DNA of 64,000 nucleotides from Mesostigma viride (Eukaryota > Streptophyta > Mesostigmatophyceae > Mesostigmatales > Mesostigmataceae): the NCBI GenBank assembly GCA_009746045.1, contig RPFO01000595.1:960010-1024009 (forward strand), in the 5' to 3' direction. Under the pieces are notes generated by a model that did no database searches, was not told the origin of the DNA, and saw only the letters and a list, made by a program, of their open reading frames with translations. A program made the translations under genes and the position numbers. Below are positions 42,111 through 53,982 of the stretch, one piece after another (the stretch's first letter is position 1; each line of letters starts with the position of its first letter).

Positions 42111-43308
42111 GTCACGGTTGGCAGGTGGGAGGAGGGGTGCCCCATCAGCCATTTTGCTCCTTCCGGTGTCGTCCCCGTCGTCCCGCTTTTGGACGGGAAG
42201 GTGGCTGTTGGTCTGCCCAAAATGGGTTCCGTCGTCCAGTTGGAGGAAAGGAAGGAATTCCGAGTTACTGTCGTCGTCAAAGTGGCTGGCCGAATGGACT
42301 TTCGAGTTTTACTAGACAGATGTCGGTTGTCGTCCAGTATGGACGGGAGGAGCAACCAGATCTTGTAGAGTCTGGTGGTAGCTCTTGTGGTAGCTGGTGC
42401 ACTTCGCAAAACTGGCTAATGTCATGTGTAAGTGCCAGCCACAGCCACTGCTATTAATTGATGTTAGCTGAGATTAGCTGCTCTTGACTACCTTAGTAGC
42501 ATGAAGAGCCGGCTGGAGCTGGCTGGAGCCCGCTGAACCTACGCGCCGGGCCGGCGGGCCGAGCGCAAGCCATATTGGGCTGTGGTGCTCAGTCCTGATT
42601 TACCGTCGTCGTCCCCCAAATTGGCACGGAAGGAGTTCCGCAATTTGGCTGGCGCTGCATGTTTTCCCGTCGTCGACAGTCCCCGGGAAGCGCCGGAGGA
42701 CCGGGGTACCCATGCAACACTGAGTGGGGCACCCCTCCTCAGGTGGGCAGATATAGTACCAATCACGAGGGTACTGGCACAAGAAGTAAACTTTTTCTTA
42801 AATGTCCTTTTAGAAAGTCATTCCCTTTTCACTTAATTCACCTTAGACTTAGTCATACAGCAAGTTTTCCAAAACTATGCATCTGCACGTATCACGTATG
42901 TACTCCCACACCTAGACTATACTACGCCGATAATTCATTCGGATAACCCCATTTGAAACGCCCCATTCAAATAACCCCATTCCGATAACCACATTCGAAA
43001 AGGCCCCTGATGCATGGAAACACTTGAAACCTGAAACATTAGACCCTAACCAGACATACTTCACCCACAGTCTCCCGTGGTCCCTAGAAGCCTTTCACAC
43101 CATGGACATTAAACGCGTGCATCGAACTTGGTTTTCCATGGTCACAGGAGCCCTAGCATCCTCATACTACCATCCTCTTATCCTCTTATCCTAGCATCCT
43201 CATATCTTTTTATCCTCTTATCCTAATAGTACTATCCTGTTACCCTATTACCCTGTTACCCTGTTACCCTATTACCCTACTACCCTATTTACCGAAGCCT
43301 TGGGGAAG
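42111..43308. other. Non-coding stretch
   Basis: Short GTCGTCC/GGACGG hairpins at 42170-42350 and 42600-42690, and TTACCCTATTACCCTG-type short repeats at 43225-43290. No supported gene; missing 5' exons of the cyclase were searched for here on the minus strand without success. Confidence 0.5.
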
Positions 43309-45368
43309 TACAGTCATTCCCGCGTTAACCCATAGTCCGGAAACAGTGCGATATATCGCACTGTTTGACTCCCGGTGGCGCGGCGCTCAATTTCCGGAGC
43401 GCCGCGCCACCTGTGACGGATGTCAGTGGTCCGGTGGGTCTGGGAACACTTAAGGACGAAGGTGATGCATAGGTTTGGGGGTAATATTCGCCATAGCCTG
43501 GTAAATACAACGTGTATTGAGACAGTATCACGTGACTTTGGCGGGAAATTTTCACTCGCGCGCGAATAACGAGATATGGCTGCTAGCGTGCCGTTATCAA
43601 GGAAATTTTGCGTCTCGCGGCTTGTAATGGTTCAGAATGTTGCTCAGAATGATGATGCGTGATTTTCGTAGGTCAGGGGTGGCCAGATGTATAGCATTGG
43701 TAAAATACAGGTAGGAAATTACTGCTTTCTTGGTCGTCAGTACCAGATGAGTAATGGCATGCCATATTTCGATTTTATTCTTATGGCCCGGCAGTCTGCG
43801 CCAGCCCGAGCACCCAGTTTTGGTACGGGGCATCCGCAGCAGCGTCCCTGTGAATTCGGGTGCGTTTATAGGTCATCTTTGCACAGAACATCAACCTGGT
43901 AATCATGTCGGATGCATTCACTATGCGGCTATGGCGGCCTATGCCTGGAAAGCATTAGCCAGTGTGAGATATGAGGGTCCCGGCCAGCAGAACCCGGAAA
44001 GGTCGTGATCAAGCCAGGTACGGCAACGTGTTTGCATGTCGTTTGCACGGGAATCTGTCGTTTATACATCGATTTTACACGAGTGTATCAGTGCCTCTTG
44101 CAGCAGGTTTCCATGCCTGCTGTATGAGTGCTATTAGCCCCAAATCTGCTCAGTTTGTGGTGTTTCTTTGGAGGATGCCATTCCGTTAGTGCTGGTTAAG
44201 CACTTCTTTGTTTCCCAGCACTTTTTACAGTCCTATGTGGCTGTATACAATGCATAAGTGTGTGGCATTTCATGGATGGCTGCTTACGCGCGCGTAACCC
44301 ACACACGTAAGTGAGCGCATTATATAGGTCAGATGGGCTATCCGTGCGGTCTGACCCAAGGAAAGCATGGTGGCAGTATCCAATGAAATTGTCCAATGTA
44401 AATATTGAGGTTCCTGACCCTCCCAGTAGATGTTATTATCGAAGGGGATTTTGCTTACCTGAAAATGATCGTCTTTTGTCCAACTTTGGCAGTATATATC
44501 TTGCAAAGCACTGAATGGACTCGGGATATTATTGCATATTCTGAAAGCCCTTGAAGTGTAGATACTCCTAGCACCTTGGTTGGGGGTATTTGGAGTTGTG
44601 GCCTATGAGTTATGATTTTTTCCATTTTCAGGGGTCTAAAAATGCCAAAAACCCATTCCCGGACTATGGGTTAAGTTACGATTCTTAAGGTTACGTTCCC
44701 GTGTTAAGTTACGACGCCGAAGTGTGGGCGGCGACCGTAACTTAAGCCTGGTTGCCATCGTAACTTAACGCGGTATTGAGCCAAACTGTAGGCGTCAGGC
44801 TACTTTTGGCTGCGGAGGAGGCCGTTTTTGGCCTAGTCCGGACCTCCGGAATAGGGGACCTGCTATGCTGATAGCTAAGTGGGACGACTCTATCTGACTA
44901 TGATTGTGACGTTACAGTTTGTATAGATAGCTGAATAGGCCATGCTGAATGCTCCACTTATTAATTAGTGGTAATTACTAAGGTCGAGCTCGGCAGGGAA
45001 CCCGGATTTCCGGAACACAGAACACAGCTGGCGCCAGGCTACGGCAGGATGAACAGCTCAGCCGGATCTGAACTGAGGTGAACTAGCAAAGTCGCAGCTG
45101 CGCATCCTCGTTATCAGACTATCACCAGAGCATCCCGCAGCGCCCAGCCTCGCCGCATCCAGAAATGGTACGAAATCCCGTACTTTGAACGGCCTTGATG
45201 CTGCAGCTGAATCGGGCTTGAGGAGAGCTGTCGAATGCCGTATAGAAGTCCGTAAGAGTAGGAGGGGTTGGGCTGCTAGCCTGATTCTACCGTTAAGTTA
45301 CGTTCCAGCGTTAAGTTACGACGCCCAGAATTTGGCGGCGATCGTAACTTAACTCGGGAATGACTGTA
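43309..45368. mobile_element. Mariner-like terminal-inverted-repeat element, non-autonomous
   Basis: Left end TA|CAGTCATTCCCGCGTTAA; right end is the inverse of CAGTCATTCCCGAGTTAA followed by TA. The CAGT terminus and TA flanks fit the Tc1/mariner superfamily. The left repeat is continuous only after removing the piggyBac-like insertion at 43325-44674. Further GTTAAGTTACG inverted copies lie at 44690-44775 and 45295-45355. No transposase is present. Confidence 0.7.
43325..44674. mobile_element. piggyBac-like element, non-autonomous, inserted at TTAA
   Basis: It starts TTAACCCATAGTCCGG and ends with the exact inverse CCGGACTATGGGTTAA. Excision at TTAA restores the flanking inverted repeat (CCCGCG-TTAA-GTTACG). 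Just inside the left end lie two perfect palindromes, CAGTGCGATATATCGCACTG (about 43347) and a GTGGCGCGGCGCTC stem (about 43375-43411). No transposase is recognised in the 1.34 kb. Confidence 0.8.
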
Positions 45369-46189
45369 ACCAGTCGCCAGTGATTCGATTAAGGTTCTTG
45401 CACTAAGCGCCATGTGGCAAATTGAACCACGGAAACTAGCTTTGGCTCGGCCAATGTGTGGCTTTTAGCCAATAAAACTTGGGCTAGGCATGGTCACGTG
45501 TGGGGACTGGCGGACGGCCCGGACTGGCTTCCCTGGTCACACAATGCTCCCTTCTAAACCTGTCACCTGCCACTGGCGGGCGGCCTTCGAAGTGACTGAG
45601 GTCCCGAGCGCAGAATCTTCAAGATTATTGTATAACTATGGCGTGGCGCGGGCCAGCCAGCTAGTGAACATCAGGAAACCAACGCACGCGAGTCGACAGC
45701 CACGGGGCACTGGGCCATTGTTGACAGGCGGAAGCTACAAGTAGTACTGCTACGGAGACTTGCGGCGGAGAGCCAGCTGGAACCCCTCATGTTGACACGG
45801 CCAAGTGTGGCGTCACTAGGTAGTAGCTTTGGAATCAATACGGCCGTTAAGTGGCGACCAGCAACTGCCAAGTAGCACAGCACTGCCACTTTGTCCAGGT
45901 TGGAAAATACGTGTGCGGGGTATAATACGTGGACTTAAAATACGCGTATTATACGTGGGGGGTATAAAATACGCGGTGGTAAAATGCGCGACAGTTTTTG
46001 TGGTCCAATTGTCAGTCACCCAATTAGCACGCTCCTTGATGATGGTCATGCAGTTATTACAACTGAAATTTGGTGTATATGCTTATTTATTAACATCTTC
46101 CATTTATGCCCTGCAATCCTATCTGATAATGATTTGTTAAATGCAGGGGGGAGCATGCTGCAACGGGAATAGTAAGGATTCAATTAATT
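45369..46189. other. Non-coding stretch, possible hAT end
   Basis: No gene is supported. Repeated AAAATACGCG/ATAATACGTG motifs at 45905-45985 recur near 47115-47140, on the other side of the hAT remnant, and may be its subterminal repeats. Confidence 0.45.
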
Positions 46190-46815
46190 AATTGATTGTA
46201 AGGAAAGCCATCCACTATATAATGCATGAGAGGACATAAGACACAACTTCCGAGAAGGAGGGGTGACGTGCCCTCCTTTGTACTGGATCATGCCGGCCAC
46301 CATCTGCTTGAAAGAGGCGCTCTCAGCCGCATTGAAGCTATGCCGTTCTCGATAAAAAATTCGGCAGCCAGCAGCTGGACACCTTTCTCGTCGACGGGAA
46401 CCAGCCATTTGGTGATGCTCAGCTGGCCTTTGCTGGGAACCGACGACAAGTCAGCCGGCGCAGCTGCCCCTCCCATCTCCGCCATTGCCCTGTTCAAATT
46501 GTGCTGCTTCTTGGCGTCTGACTGCTGCGACTTGTTGTTATACATCCTGAGAAACCTGCTCCGGATATTCGGTGGAATTTTGTCGCAGGGTAACATCCCT
46601 TCCCCTGCGATTCCGGCAAAGTGTGCACGGACTCGGAATACGCTGATTGCCCCCGCCCCGTATGAGAACTTCTTGTTGCAAAATGAGCAGAACTTATTCG
46701 ACACAAACTGCGTTTTGTTACTAACAGCATCTGTGACTGCTTCTTTCTTCTCGAGAACGAAATCCCATTCAGGCCCTTTCTTCTTCATGGCTGCAAATCG
46801 AAAATGGCTGCACAC
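46190..46815 (-). pseudogene. hAT-type transposase N-terminus with BED zinc finger
   Basis: The frame from 46815 has CSFCNKKFSYGAG, RVRAHFAGIAGEGMLPC and IPPNIRSRF, the CxxC...H...C BED-finger plus PP.V pattern of hAT transposases and related host proteins. The next hAT signature is split by a one-base shift near 46345: AAEFFIENGIAS in one frame and SFNAAESASFKQMVAGMI in the next (ffxxngixFnxxxsxxFxxM). Nothing of the catalytic RNase-H-like core follows before 46190, so it is truncated as well as shifted. Confidence 0.75.
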
Positions 46816-48264
46816 TGTCGCACAGTCGCACTGGCCTCGTCGTCGCTATATTGCATTACACCGTCAGTAGCACAGCTGGCATTTGCTGGCACACTGTTAT
46901 TTATGCGTTATGTACCTAGTCCTAGCTGTCTCCTACCGGCCAAACATTTTGCAAGGCTTGCGCTTTATGAAAAGAACTGTACGCATCTACTTCTAGTAGT
47001 AAAAATCTCAAATGTGCAGTGAGCGCGCCGCGCCCAGAACCTGGGCACCGCGCCAGTGCCCGCTGCCCGCTGGTACCCCCGAAAAATTCTAAGTCCAAAC
47101 CGCGTGGTCAGACGTAAAATACGCGTAAAATACGTCGAGGCCCATAATATGCTTTATCCCGCATTTTATCGCAAAAGTGCGGCGTACAGACCAACCCGGC
47201 ACTTTGTGGCGTCCTGGGAACTGTCATTTGGGGGTGATATCGCCACAATTTGCTAAAACTGGCGCCACACCGCCACCTTTGGCGAGCAAACACCACTAAT
47301 CGAAACACTGCCACCGCGTTGTACTCGCTCTTTTATGATAATGCATGCAGGCATAATGGCCAAACCACCTGGCGCCCACCTGGTCGCTGTCCAGGGACAC
47401 CACGATGCCAGCTGTCCCCGCGCGGGCCTCGGCATCCAGAAAACTGTTGGCATCCGTCACCTGCACCAAGGGGGGCATTAAAGTTCTTTTGTTAATCCTA
47501 ATAATTTTATTTGGAGGCACGTGCAGGTCAAGGAAGGTATCTAGGGCATTGTTGGAATTAGTAGCCTCAACATTTTCACAATCCAACCCCCATTCGAAGC
47601 CGAAGCTGCTGGCATTAGCAACCAGCTCCAAACAGACAAGGGTTAGACAGGATTAGACACGCATGCATGACAGTGGGCTAGGGCACCATCAAAGGGATCA
47701 CATAATTATATGTTGTCTCACTGATAACATGGTGCCTTCTGCCACCTGCACCACAAAAAGCAATAGCCAATACAAGGCCAGGGAGGGAACAAGAGAAAAA
47801 CAGATACCCCCCCCCCCAAAAAAGAAAAAAAGCTGCAATGCTGCATGCAACGAGCAAAGCTGGGTATGTATCATAGAAAAAGTTTTTGCACTTCCCCTAC
47901 CAATTTGTAATAACCATCTTCATGTTCATGAATCCGTCGGTGACATCTTTCGTCGGTGCCTGCTCAAACCAGTGGGAATGCCTGGTTAAACATCCGCCCG
48001 GCAGACTCGCTTCTGCGGATGCTTCAAGGCGCACGCTTCTGCAACCCCCCCCCCCCCCCCCCCCCCCGAGCATACCAGCTACAGACTGTCCCCACATCCA
48101 AATACACATCCAAATACCGTACTGGATGTACATATACCGTGGGAGGGGAGGGGAGGGGAGGGTAGACGGATAGGATAATAATAGCTAAGATAGAAAGATA
48201 GTAGATCGTTAAATATAGGCAGCAGAGGGGAAAGATAGCTAGCAGGCCCCAAGGCATCTTCAAA
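46816..48264. other. Mostly non-coding stretch
   Basis: A minus-strand frame of 111 aa (47631-47296; VQVTDANSFLDAEARAGTAG) resembles no family I know and could be an isolated exon, with a possible donor after GACCAG. Poly-C runs at 47808-47817 and 48047-48067 and a GGGGA run near 48140 are present. Confidence 0.4.
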
Positions 48265-48705
48265 TACCGTAGTGGTCATCATCACTTTGCGACTAACTAC
48301 TTTGCGAATCGACCTCGCAAACTGCTCTTGATGGGCTTCATTTGGGGTCGCAAAGTTCAAAAGTAACTACCGTGCCGCGCGCCGCACAGCCCGTCTAGCC
48401 AGCGAACGCGTCGGCGCGCCACAATTTTCGCGATATGACTACTAAATGAGACAACTACTATTATTTCATGAAGTATATTATAATCAGTGCTACCCAATAA
48501 CCCAATTGATCAATCAAATCACTTATTAGGTGGGTAATCATTAATTGATAAGCGTACGTACAAGCCACTGACCAAGTGACCATAAACAATTCGATCGGCT
48601 CGCAAACCTGAAACTTTGCCTTCATTTTGGGTCGCAAACTATAAATTTCACCTTTTTTTGGGTCACAAAGTAGTTTGTCGCAAAGTGATCTTGACCACTA
48701 CGGTA
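48265..48705. mobile_element. MITE with TACCGTAGTGGTC ends
   Basis: Left TACCGTAGTGGTC..ATCACTTTGCGAC and right inverse copies (GTCGCAAAGTGATC..GACCACTACGGTA) match over about 40 bases. Total 441 bp, AT-rich centre, no ORF. A TA target duplication is possible. Confidence 0.75.
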
Positions 48706-50156
48706 GCCCATGTTGCGAGGGCCGTTTCCAACGCATTTGGTCACAATCTCTAGGATGATGGGTACATCGGCACACCAATCAATGTCTGCGGAGGAGGCTC
48801 TCCAATTCAATGAGTATATAATGCGCTGGATCTAGGCATTGCAAGGGCGAAGTCATCTTGCTTGCGACCCAAGGGGGTGGGATGCCCTAGTCCTATAACA
48901 TTAGCTAGACAGGAACTTTTTGCAAAAGCCACCCCATTTGTGTTTCCTTCCAGTTTAGTCAGTGGGTAATGTACCTTCATAGGCGACTAACGTGGCTAAG
49001 ACCAAGGAAAAGGGCTTGGGAGAGAGCAGAGCCCCAGAAGTAGCCGCGATTGCTGTATTGATACCCTAAAATTAAGCAATGCGACACCTTCCGGGGTCGA
49101 GGCCGCCCCCGTGAAACTTGGCTTTTTCGCGTGCATCGTATATTTACACATGTTTGTAGTCAGTACACTCAAATCCCTGGAAGTGCTGCAAAATGCCTGT
49201 CAGATGCATGTGTGCGAGGTTCGGCACTGAGCTTTGGTGCCGACAACCCTCAATTAGTCGCGCCTCGATCAAGCCAGAAAACGTCACCGACAAAACACCC
49301 GCGGCAATCCTATGGAGCCGGGATTGGGCAAACGGGTCTAGCCAGAGGTCGACTTGTGCTTGATGGGCGCTAGTAACGTCCTGATAATGGCAAAAGACAC
49401 GTTCATGATCGGACGGAACCCGTCAGGAGAAAGAGCCCTGCTCCGGATCGACTCGGTTTTACGCACATTGAAATCGCCCACGAAACGGTACTCTTGTACC
49501 CGGACGCCACGGTCCCGGGCTGCTTGGCGCACACCAGCACGAAGTTGGTCTCCAGCTGTAGAGCTTCCCTCTGGAGTACGCGTCAGAAATGAGAAATGAA
49601 GGGATTCCTGGTCCAGGCACGGGCAAAAGAGCGCGGTGGCGTTATTGCTTTGCGCCGCCTGCACGGCGCTCCACAACGTTATCAGCTGCACAAAAACAAA
49701 CCAGCGTCTGTAGACGGTGACTTGTAAAGAAAGACCCGACACGCGGCCTAACATACTATACGCAACTGCCACCCTCTCTAACAAGGTTTCCGCCATTTTT
49801 CCCGGCGTTTGCCGTTACAACTTGGCAGGAACACATGGCATCGACTTTCCCGCCCGCCACCCCGAGTGCCCACTCGTCATGCCACATAGGTCCAGAGTCC
49901 AGACCCGTTGATTGGGTGAGACAGCGGGAAAAACTTCTGTGTTGAAACACGCTTCTTATGAAGCCCGGCGAGCAGATAATTTGCCCAGATGAAATTATGT
50001 TCCATCGGTGTGGCATCACTGGGTGCAGGGCTGCTGGCTGCCTTGTACTTATACAATGAGTACTTACTGTTGCCCGGACTGTGCCGGGTAATTTTCGCAG
50101 CTGCACACAACAAACGATAATGGACGCCGAGTTCTTCGGAGATCTGAGTGATCATC
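48706..50156. other. Non-coding stretch with one weak ORF
   Basis: The minus frame 49796-49338 (152 aa, MAETLLERVAVAYS...) has a plausible internal acceptor (TTTTTGTGCAG near 49690), but its translation is not recognised. It may be a host exon or chance. No other gene signal is seen. Confidence 0.3.
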
Positions 50157-50626
50157 TACACCCCCCGCATTGGTAGTTTTAATTCCCCTCAGCCGAAAGA
50201 CCCTTCGGAATTAGACATTAGCGTTTTATTGGTTGAAAGTGGTACTGTGCCCGCCCAATTAATTAATTGTTAGTTTGTTTGTTTGGTTACCGAACAACCG
50301 TTGAACTGGCTGCGAAATTTAATAATTCTTTGTTTGTTGACTTTGTTATGTATAACCCAGCCGGATGCACTGCTCTTACGGCTAGGAAAAGCACATTTTT
50401 CAGCCAGAGATTTAATATTTCTTTGTTTGTTAGCGAGAAAGCTGCACACGTGACAGGAAAATAATATTTATTTACACTTTCTTTGTTTGTTTGGTAGCTT
50501 CAAAAACTACAGTTCACTACACTCGGGAATTAGTTAATTAAAATTCTTTTGTTTTATTTATCGTTTGCAGCTGGCCGGCGCCCAGCCTCATAATTATTTA
50601 GTATTCTTACCAATGCGGGGGGTGTA
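50157..50626. mobile_element. 470-bp MITE with TACACCCCCCGCATTGGTA ends
   Basis: The 19-bp terminal repeats are perfect inverse copies. The interior contains TTTGTTTGTTTGG repeats. A second copy of most of its interior (more than 290 bp) lies at 63683-64000, and a third left end starts at 50638. No clear target duplication. Confidence 0.8.
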
Positions 50627-50637
50627 TGCGCCGTAAT

Positions 50638-50884
50638 ACACCGCCCGCATTGGTAGTTTTAATTTTCGGGGAAATGGGTATATTTTTATTAGCCAATTAT
50701 GGACCAAAGAGGTGAGAGGGGAAATGAGTATCAGCGAATCCTAATTAAAGGTGGGCACACACACGTCGGTGTGGAGGTGGCAGGTGAAAGGCTAATAGGG
50801 CGCGTTATTGGACCAGGGAAGCGAGTGGACCTGAGTCATGTCGCCGTGAGGCATAATGGTGAATACCTGATTACGGCCCAGTAG
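50638..50884 (+). other. Start of a second MITE copy followed by a 61-codon ORF
   Basis: 50638 repeats the MITE end with one change (TACACCGCCCGCATTGG) and diverges after about 30 bases. ORF 50699-50884 (MDQRGERGNEYQRILIKGG...) has no recognised family; a translation artefact is as likely as a gene. Confidence 0.3.
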
Positions 50885-51012
50885 ATCATGAAAAAGCTGG
50901 AGCGGGCTGGGCTTGTCGTTATTGGGCCCTGGGTCCCACACCCTGTGTTGTTCCTGAGCCAGCAGCCAGTATCGGCGCATAGCCGCATTCCATAGGTATA
51001 TAAAGCGCCGGA

Positions 51013-52388
51013 CTACGCCCGGCCGCCGCGGGTATACTCCTCGCGGACATTAAAGACTGTCTCGTTGCGTATGGTCCAGATCGCGTATAGCATAGTAGTG
51101 CGCAGCCATATCCATTCTGCTTGGGAATCTGAAAGCTCGGTCCCTCGTGTGCCAGCACTACCGAAAATGATGGTACGCACGCTAATTGGGAGATTGGGTG
51201 GCGATGCCGTCCATGCGGCCCAGATGTTATTGAGCCACTTCCAAACCCCTGGGAGATTACAGAAAAGGAACCGGTGCTCAATGGTTTCACTAGGGTGCGT
51301 GCACAGGCATGATGCATCATGACCAAAACGCTCGTGGAGCGTAGCGCAGACCCCTATCGCCCTATGCATCAGAAGATGTTGTACATCAGTGGCCCTGCGG
51401 TCCACGAGAGGGTGGTTTACCGCCAGGGTAATCAGCTTAACCCAAGTGTAGCCCGGCCATTGTATTCCCCAGCGGGCTCGGCCCGGATGGGGCTGATGGT
51501 ACGTATGTAACAAGATATCATAACCCCAGTCTGCGGTGTACTCAAAGATACATTTGCTGGTTCTGATGTCCCCCTTGGTTAAGACCCATCCAAATTCAAC
51601 CGGGTCCAGATGGAGTAAATCGAGCCGTGTGTTGCCCACGTGTAGCCATGTAATGCTCCCAACCGGGGATAATGGGTCCGGCTGGATCATGCAAGATCTT
51701 GGCACAGACCATGGGACTACGCGTATGCGGTGACACTGGGAAGATGGCGTGTACGCATATAAGGTGGATAGTTGATACAGACACCCATTGTGGCCAGGAA
51801 TAGCTTCCAGCATTTGTAGTTGGAGCCCATCATGTGGCAGAACCGTCACGACTAAACCTTTGCACGCAGGCGTGACTCCGTCGGCGTAGAAGCTAACCCA
51901 GTCTCCGGTTATAATTGGCTTGCGTGGGGCAGTCATCAATGCATGCCACGCCGCTGGTATCGCACTTATAAGGGTTTGCCACGCTTGCAGGGAGGGCATG
52001 TGGGAGACCCAAGTGCTGACCTCGTCGTAGCTGAGCCGTCGATACGTAGCGCCGTGCCCCAGGTAGAGGTCCAGCACCCTGACAATCGGCGGTGACGCGC
52101 GCAGAAAGCCATCATACGGGTTGTGTCCGTGGAGAGTGCCGAGGGGCTTGTTAGTAGCGTCAGTGATTAAGTCATTAAAAAAGAGTGGCTGCCGTGCCAC
52201 CTCCTCTCGGTAGTAGGAAAGACTAGGCGACCTGGCTTGAGCTTATTGTAACCTGTCCATATGCGCTGCCAGTACCATGGGAGTCCTTTGTACGAAATAA
52301 GGGTGCTGCCCAGTATTCCCGCCCCCAGTTGCCACGAGGTGCCACTAGCATGGGTGGAAAGAGAGGCTAGCGTTTCACGAGCAAGCAT
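51013..52388 (-). pseudogene. LINE C-terminal region with zf-RVT finger
   Basis: The frame 52388-52167 shifts to 52200-51013 (395 aa). Near the end LLMHRAIGVCATLHERFG, CLCTHPSETIEHRFLFC and VWKWLNNIW match the zf-RVT domain found after plant and algal L1-type RTs. Confidence 0.8.
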
Positions 52389-52436
52389 GCAGCCGCGGGG
52401 TGTGTGTTGACTCCCATAAAAACAGATATCACTTAT

Positions 52437-53833
52437 TTAGCATACAGCGACCACAAACGCCATTGTATGTTGTGGAGCCCGAGGCCCCCGTGCACCCATG
52501 ACATGAAGGACATCTCTTTGTTGATCCATCCGTGTACCGTGTGGGAGATTAAGCCTTTCTGTTTCCAGATCGACAAAATTGCTGCCGATGCGTTGGATGA
52601 GCTGTGTGGTGGCGTCATTGGGTGGGTGTGCTTGGCAATAGTACAAAACCTTAGAGAACAAAAGTTGGTTGACGATCAGGGTTCGCCCGCGTAGGCTCAT
52701 GCGGTGGACGCCCCCCCAGCGCCCTGCGGTGAGGAGAACGCCTGCAAGTTTGCCCACGTGGTTGGTCTCATCATACATGAAAGAACGTTGTTCGGCCAAG
52801 CGTCCCTCGGGCGTGCATCCGATGGGACAATTGTGCAAAAGGTGGTGATCCCCCGGCTTGACCCAGGTCACAGCCAGGTTGGGGAGGGCGGAGCGTAGGG
52901 TGTTGGTTTTGCCGATGTGCAGTCCCGTGGACTTGAGCACATTGCATCGTTGTTGTGTGGCAACAGAATAGGTAGTGATATTATCCATGACAGCATGCAC
53001 TTCAGGCAAAGAGAAACATTTGTTGTGTCATCCACATAAGCCGTTTGGAATATACCTTTGCCGTTACCTGTCGGGAAGCCCCGAATGCGTGGATCGTTCT
53101 GGTGTAGCCAGCAGAGTCCTGCGTGGGCCAAGAGAAATAGAATAGGGGACATGCAATCTCCTTGTGGTAGCGATCGTGAACTAGCGCCGGTCGCTGACTT
53201 GTGTCCATCTATTAGTAAATACCATGCAAGTGATTTGATCAGACCCATAATGACGGTCATGAGTTGTGGGCCAAATCCTAGTGCGGTTAGAATGTGTTCT
53301 AGGTATTCCCAGCACATACGGTCAAAGGCTTTTTCAAAATCCCAGAACAATAAGAAACCCTCGATATCGTCGCGCCATGCTTTGTCCACAATGTCCATGA
53401 TGAGGGTGATGCTGTCGTTGATGTGGAGATTGGCCCTAAAGCCCACTTGCTCCGGACCAATGAGGAAGTCTAGGACGGTGTATAAGCGTCGTTGGATTAT
53501 TTTACTGATGATTTTGTACGCTACCGTAAGGAGACGGATTGGGCGGTAGTTTTTCCATAGAGTCTTGTCGCCTTTTTTGTACAGTAAGATAAGCGCAGAT
53601 TCAGCCCATCTGCCGCTCACCTTACCGTGCCGCCAAATTTCAAGAATACATTTGTAAAAATCTATGTGAAGAAGGGACCAGAACGTTTTCCAGAATTCAA
53701 TAGGCAGACCGTCGACCCCGGGGGCGCTACCGGTTTTGATGTGTTCCATAGCTGTGGTGCATGGCCTCTTCCATGGAAGGGATTTGATCGAGTTCCTGCT
53801 GTTGAGCTGGTGTAAGGCGACGGGGAATGGCAT
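52437..53833 (-). pseudogene. LINE reverse transcriptase domain
   Basis: The frame 53833-52868 carries APGVDGLPIEFWK, NYRPIRLLTVAYKIISK, VGFRANLHINDSI, FLLFWDFEKAFD, LPQGDCMSPILF and TAYVDDTT. The thumb continues after a shift in 53009-52437 (GLHIGKTNTLRSA, LRGRTLIVNQLLFSK). Catalytic Asp residues are present, but the frame is broken. Confidence 0.85.
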
Positions 53834-53982
53834 GTAGGATTTTTTGCATGGCGGTAGATGAGTCAGGATGGGGTTCGTTTAGAAAGAGAGCTGAGTAGTA
53901 GCGGTGACCGCTCTGTAGTATGGAGGTGATGTCCCGGTGGCTACCGTGTTCGTCTTGGATTTCCGTGATAGAGGAGTGAGCT

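Noticed and set aside
49338-49796. LINE endonuclease fragment, suggested by VGDFNV
   Set aside because: No other endonuclease motif surrounds it in any frame; a chance match is likely.
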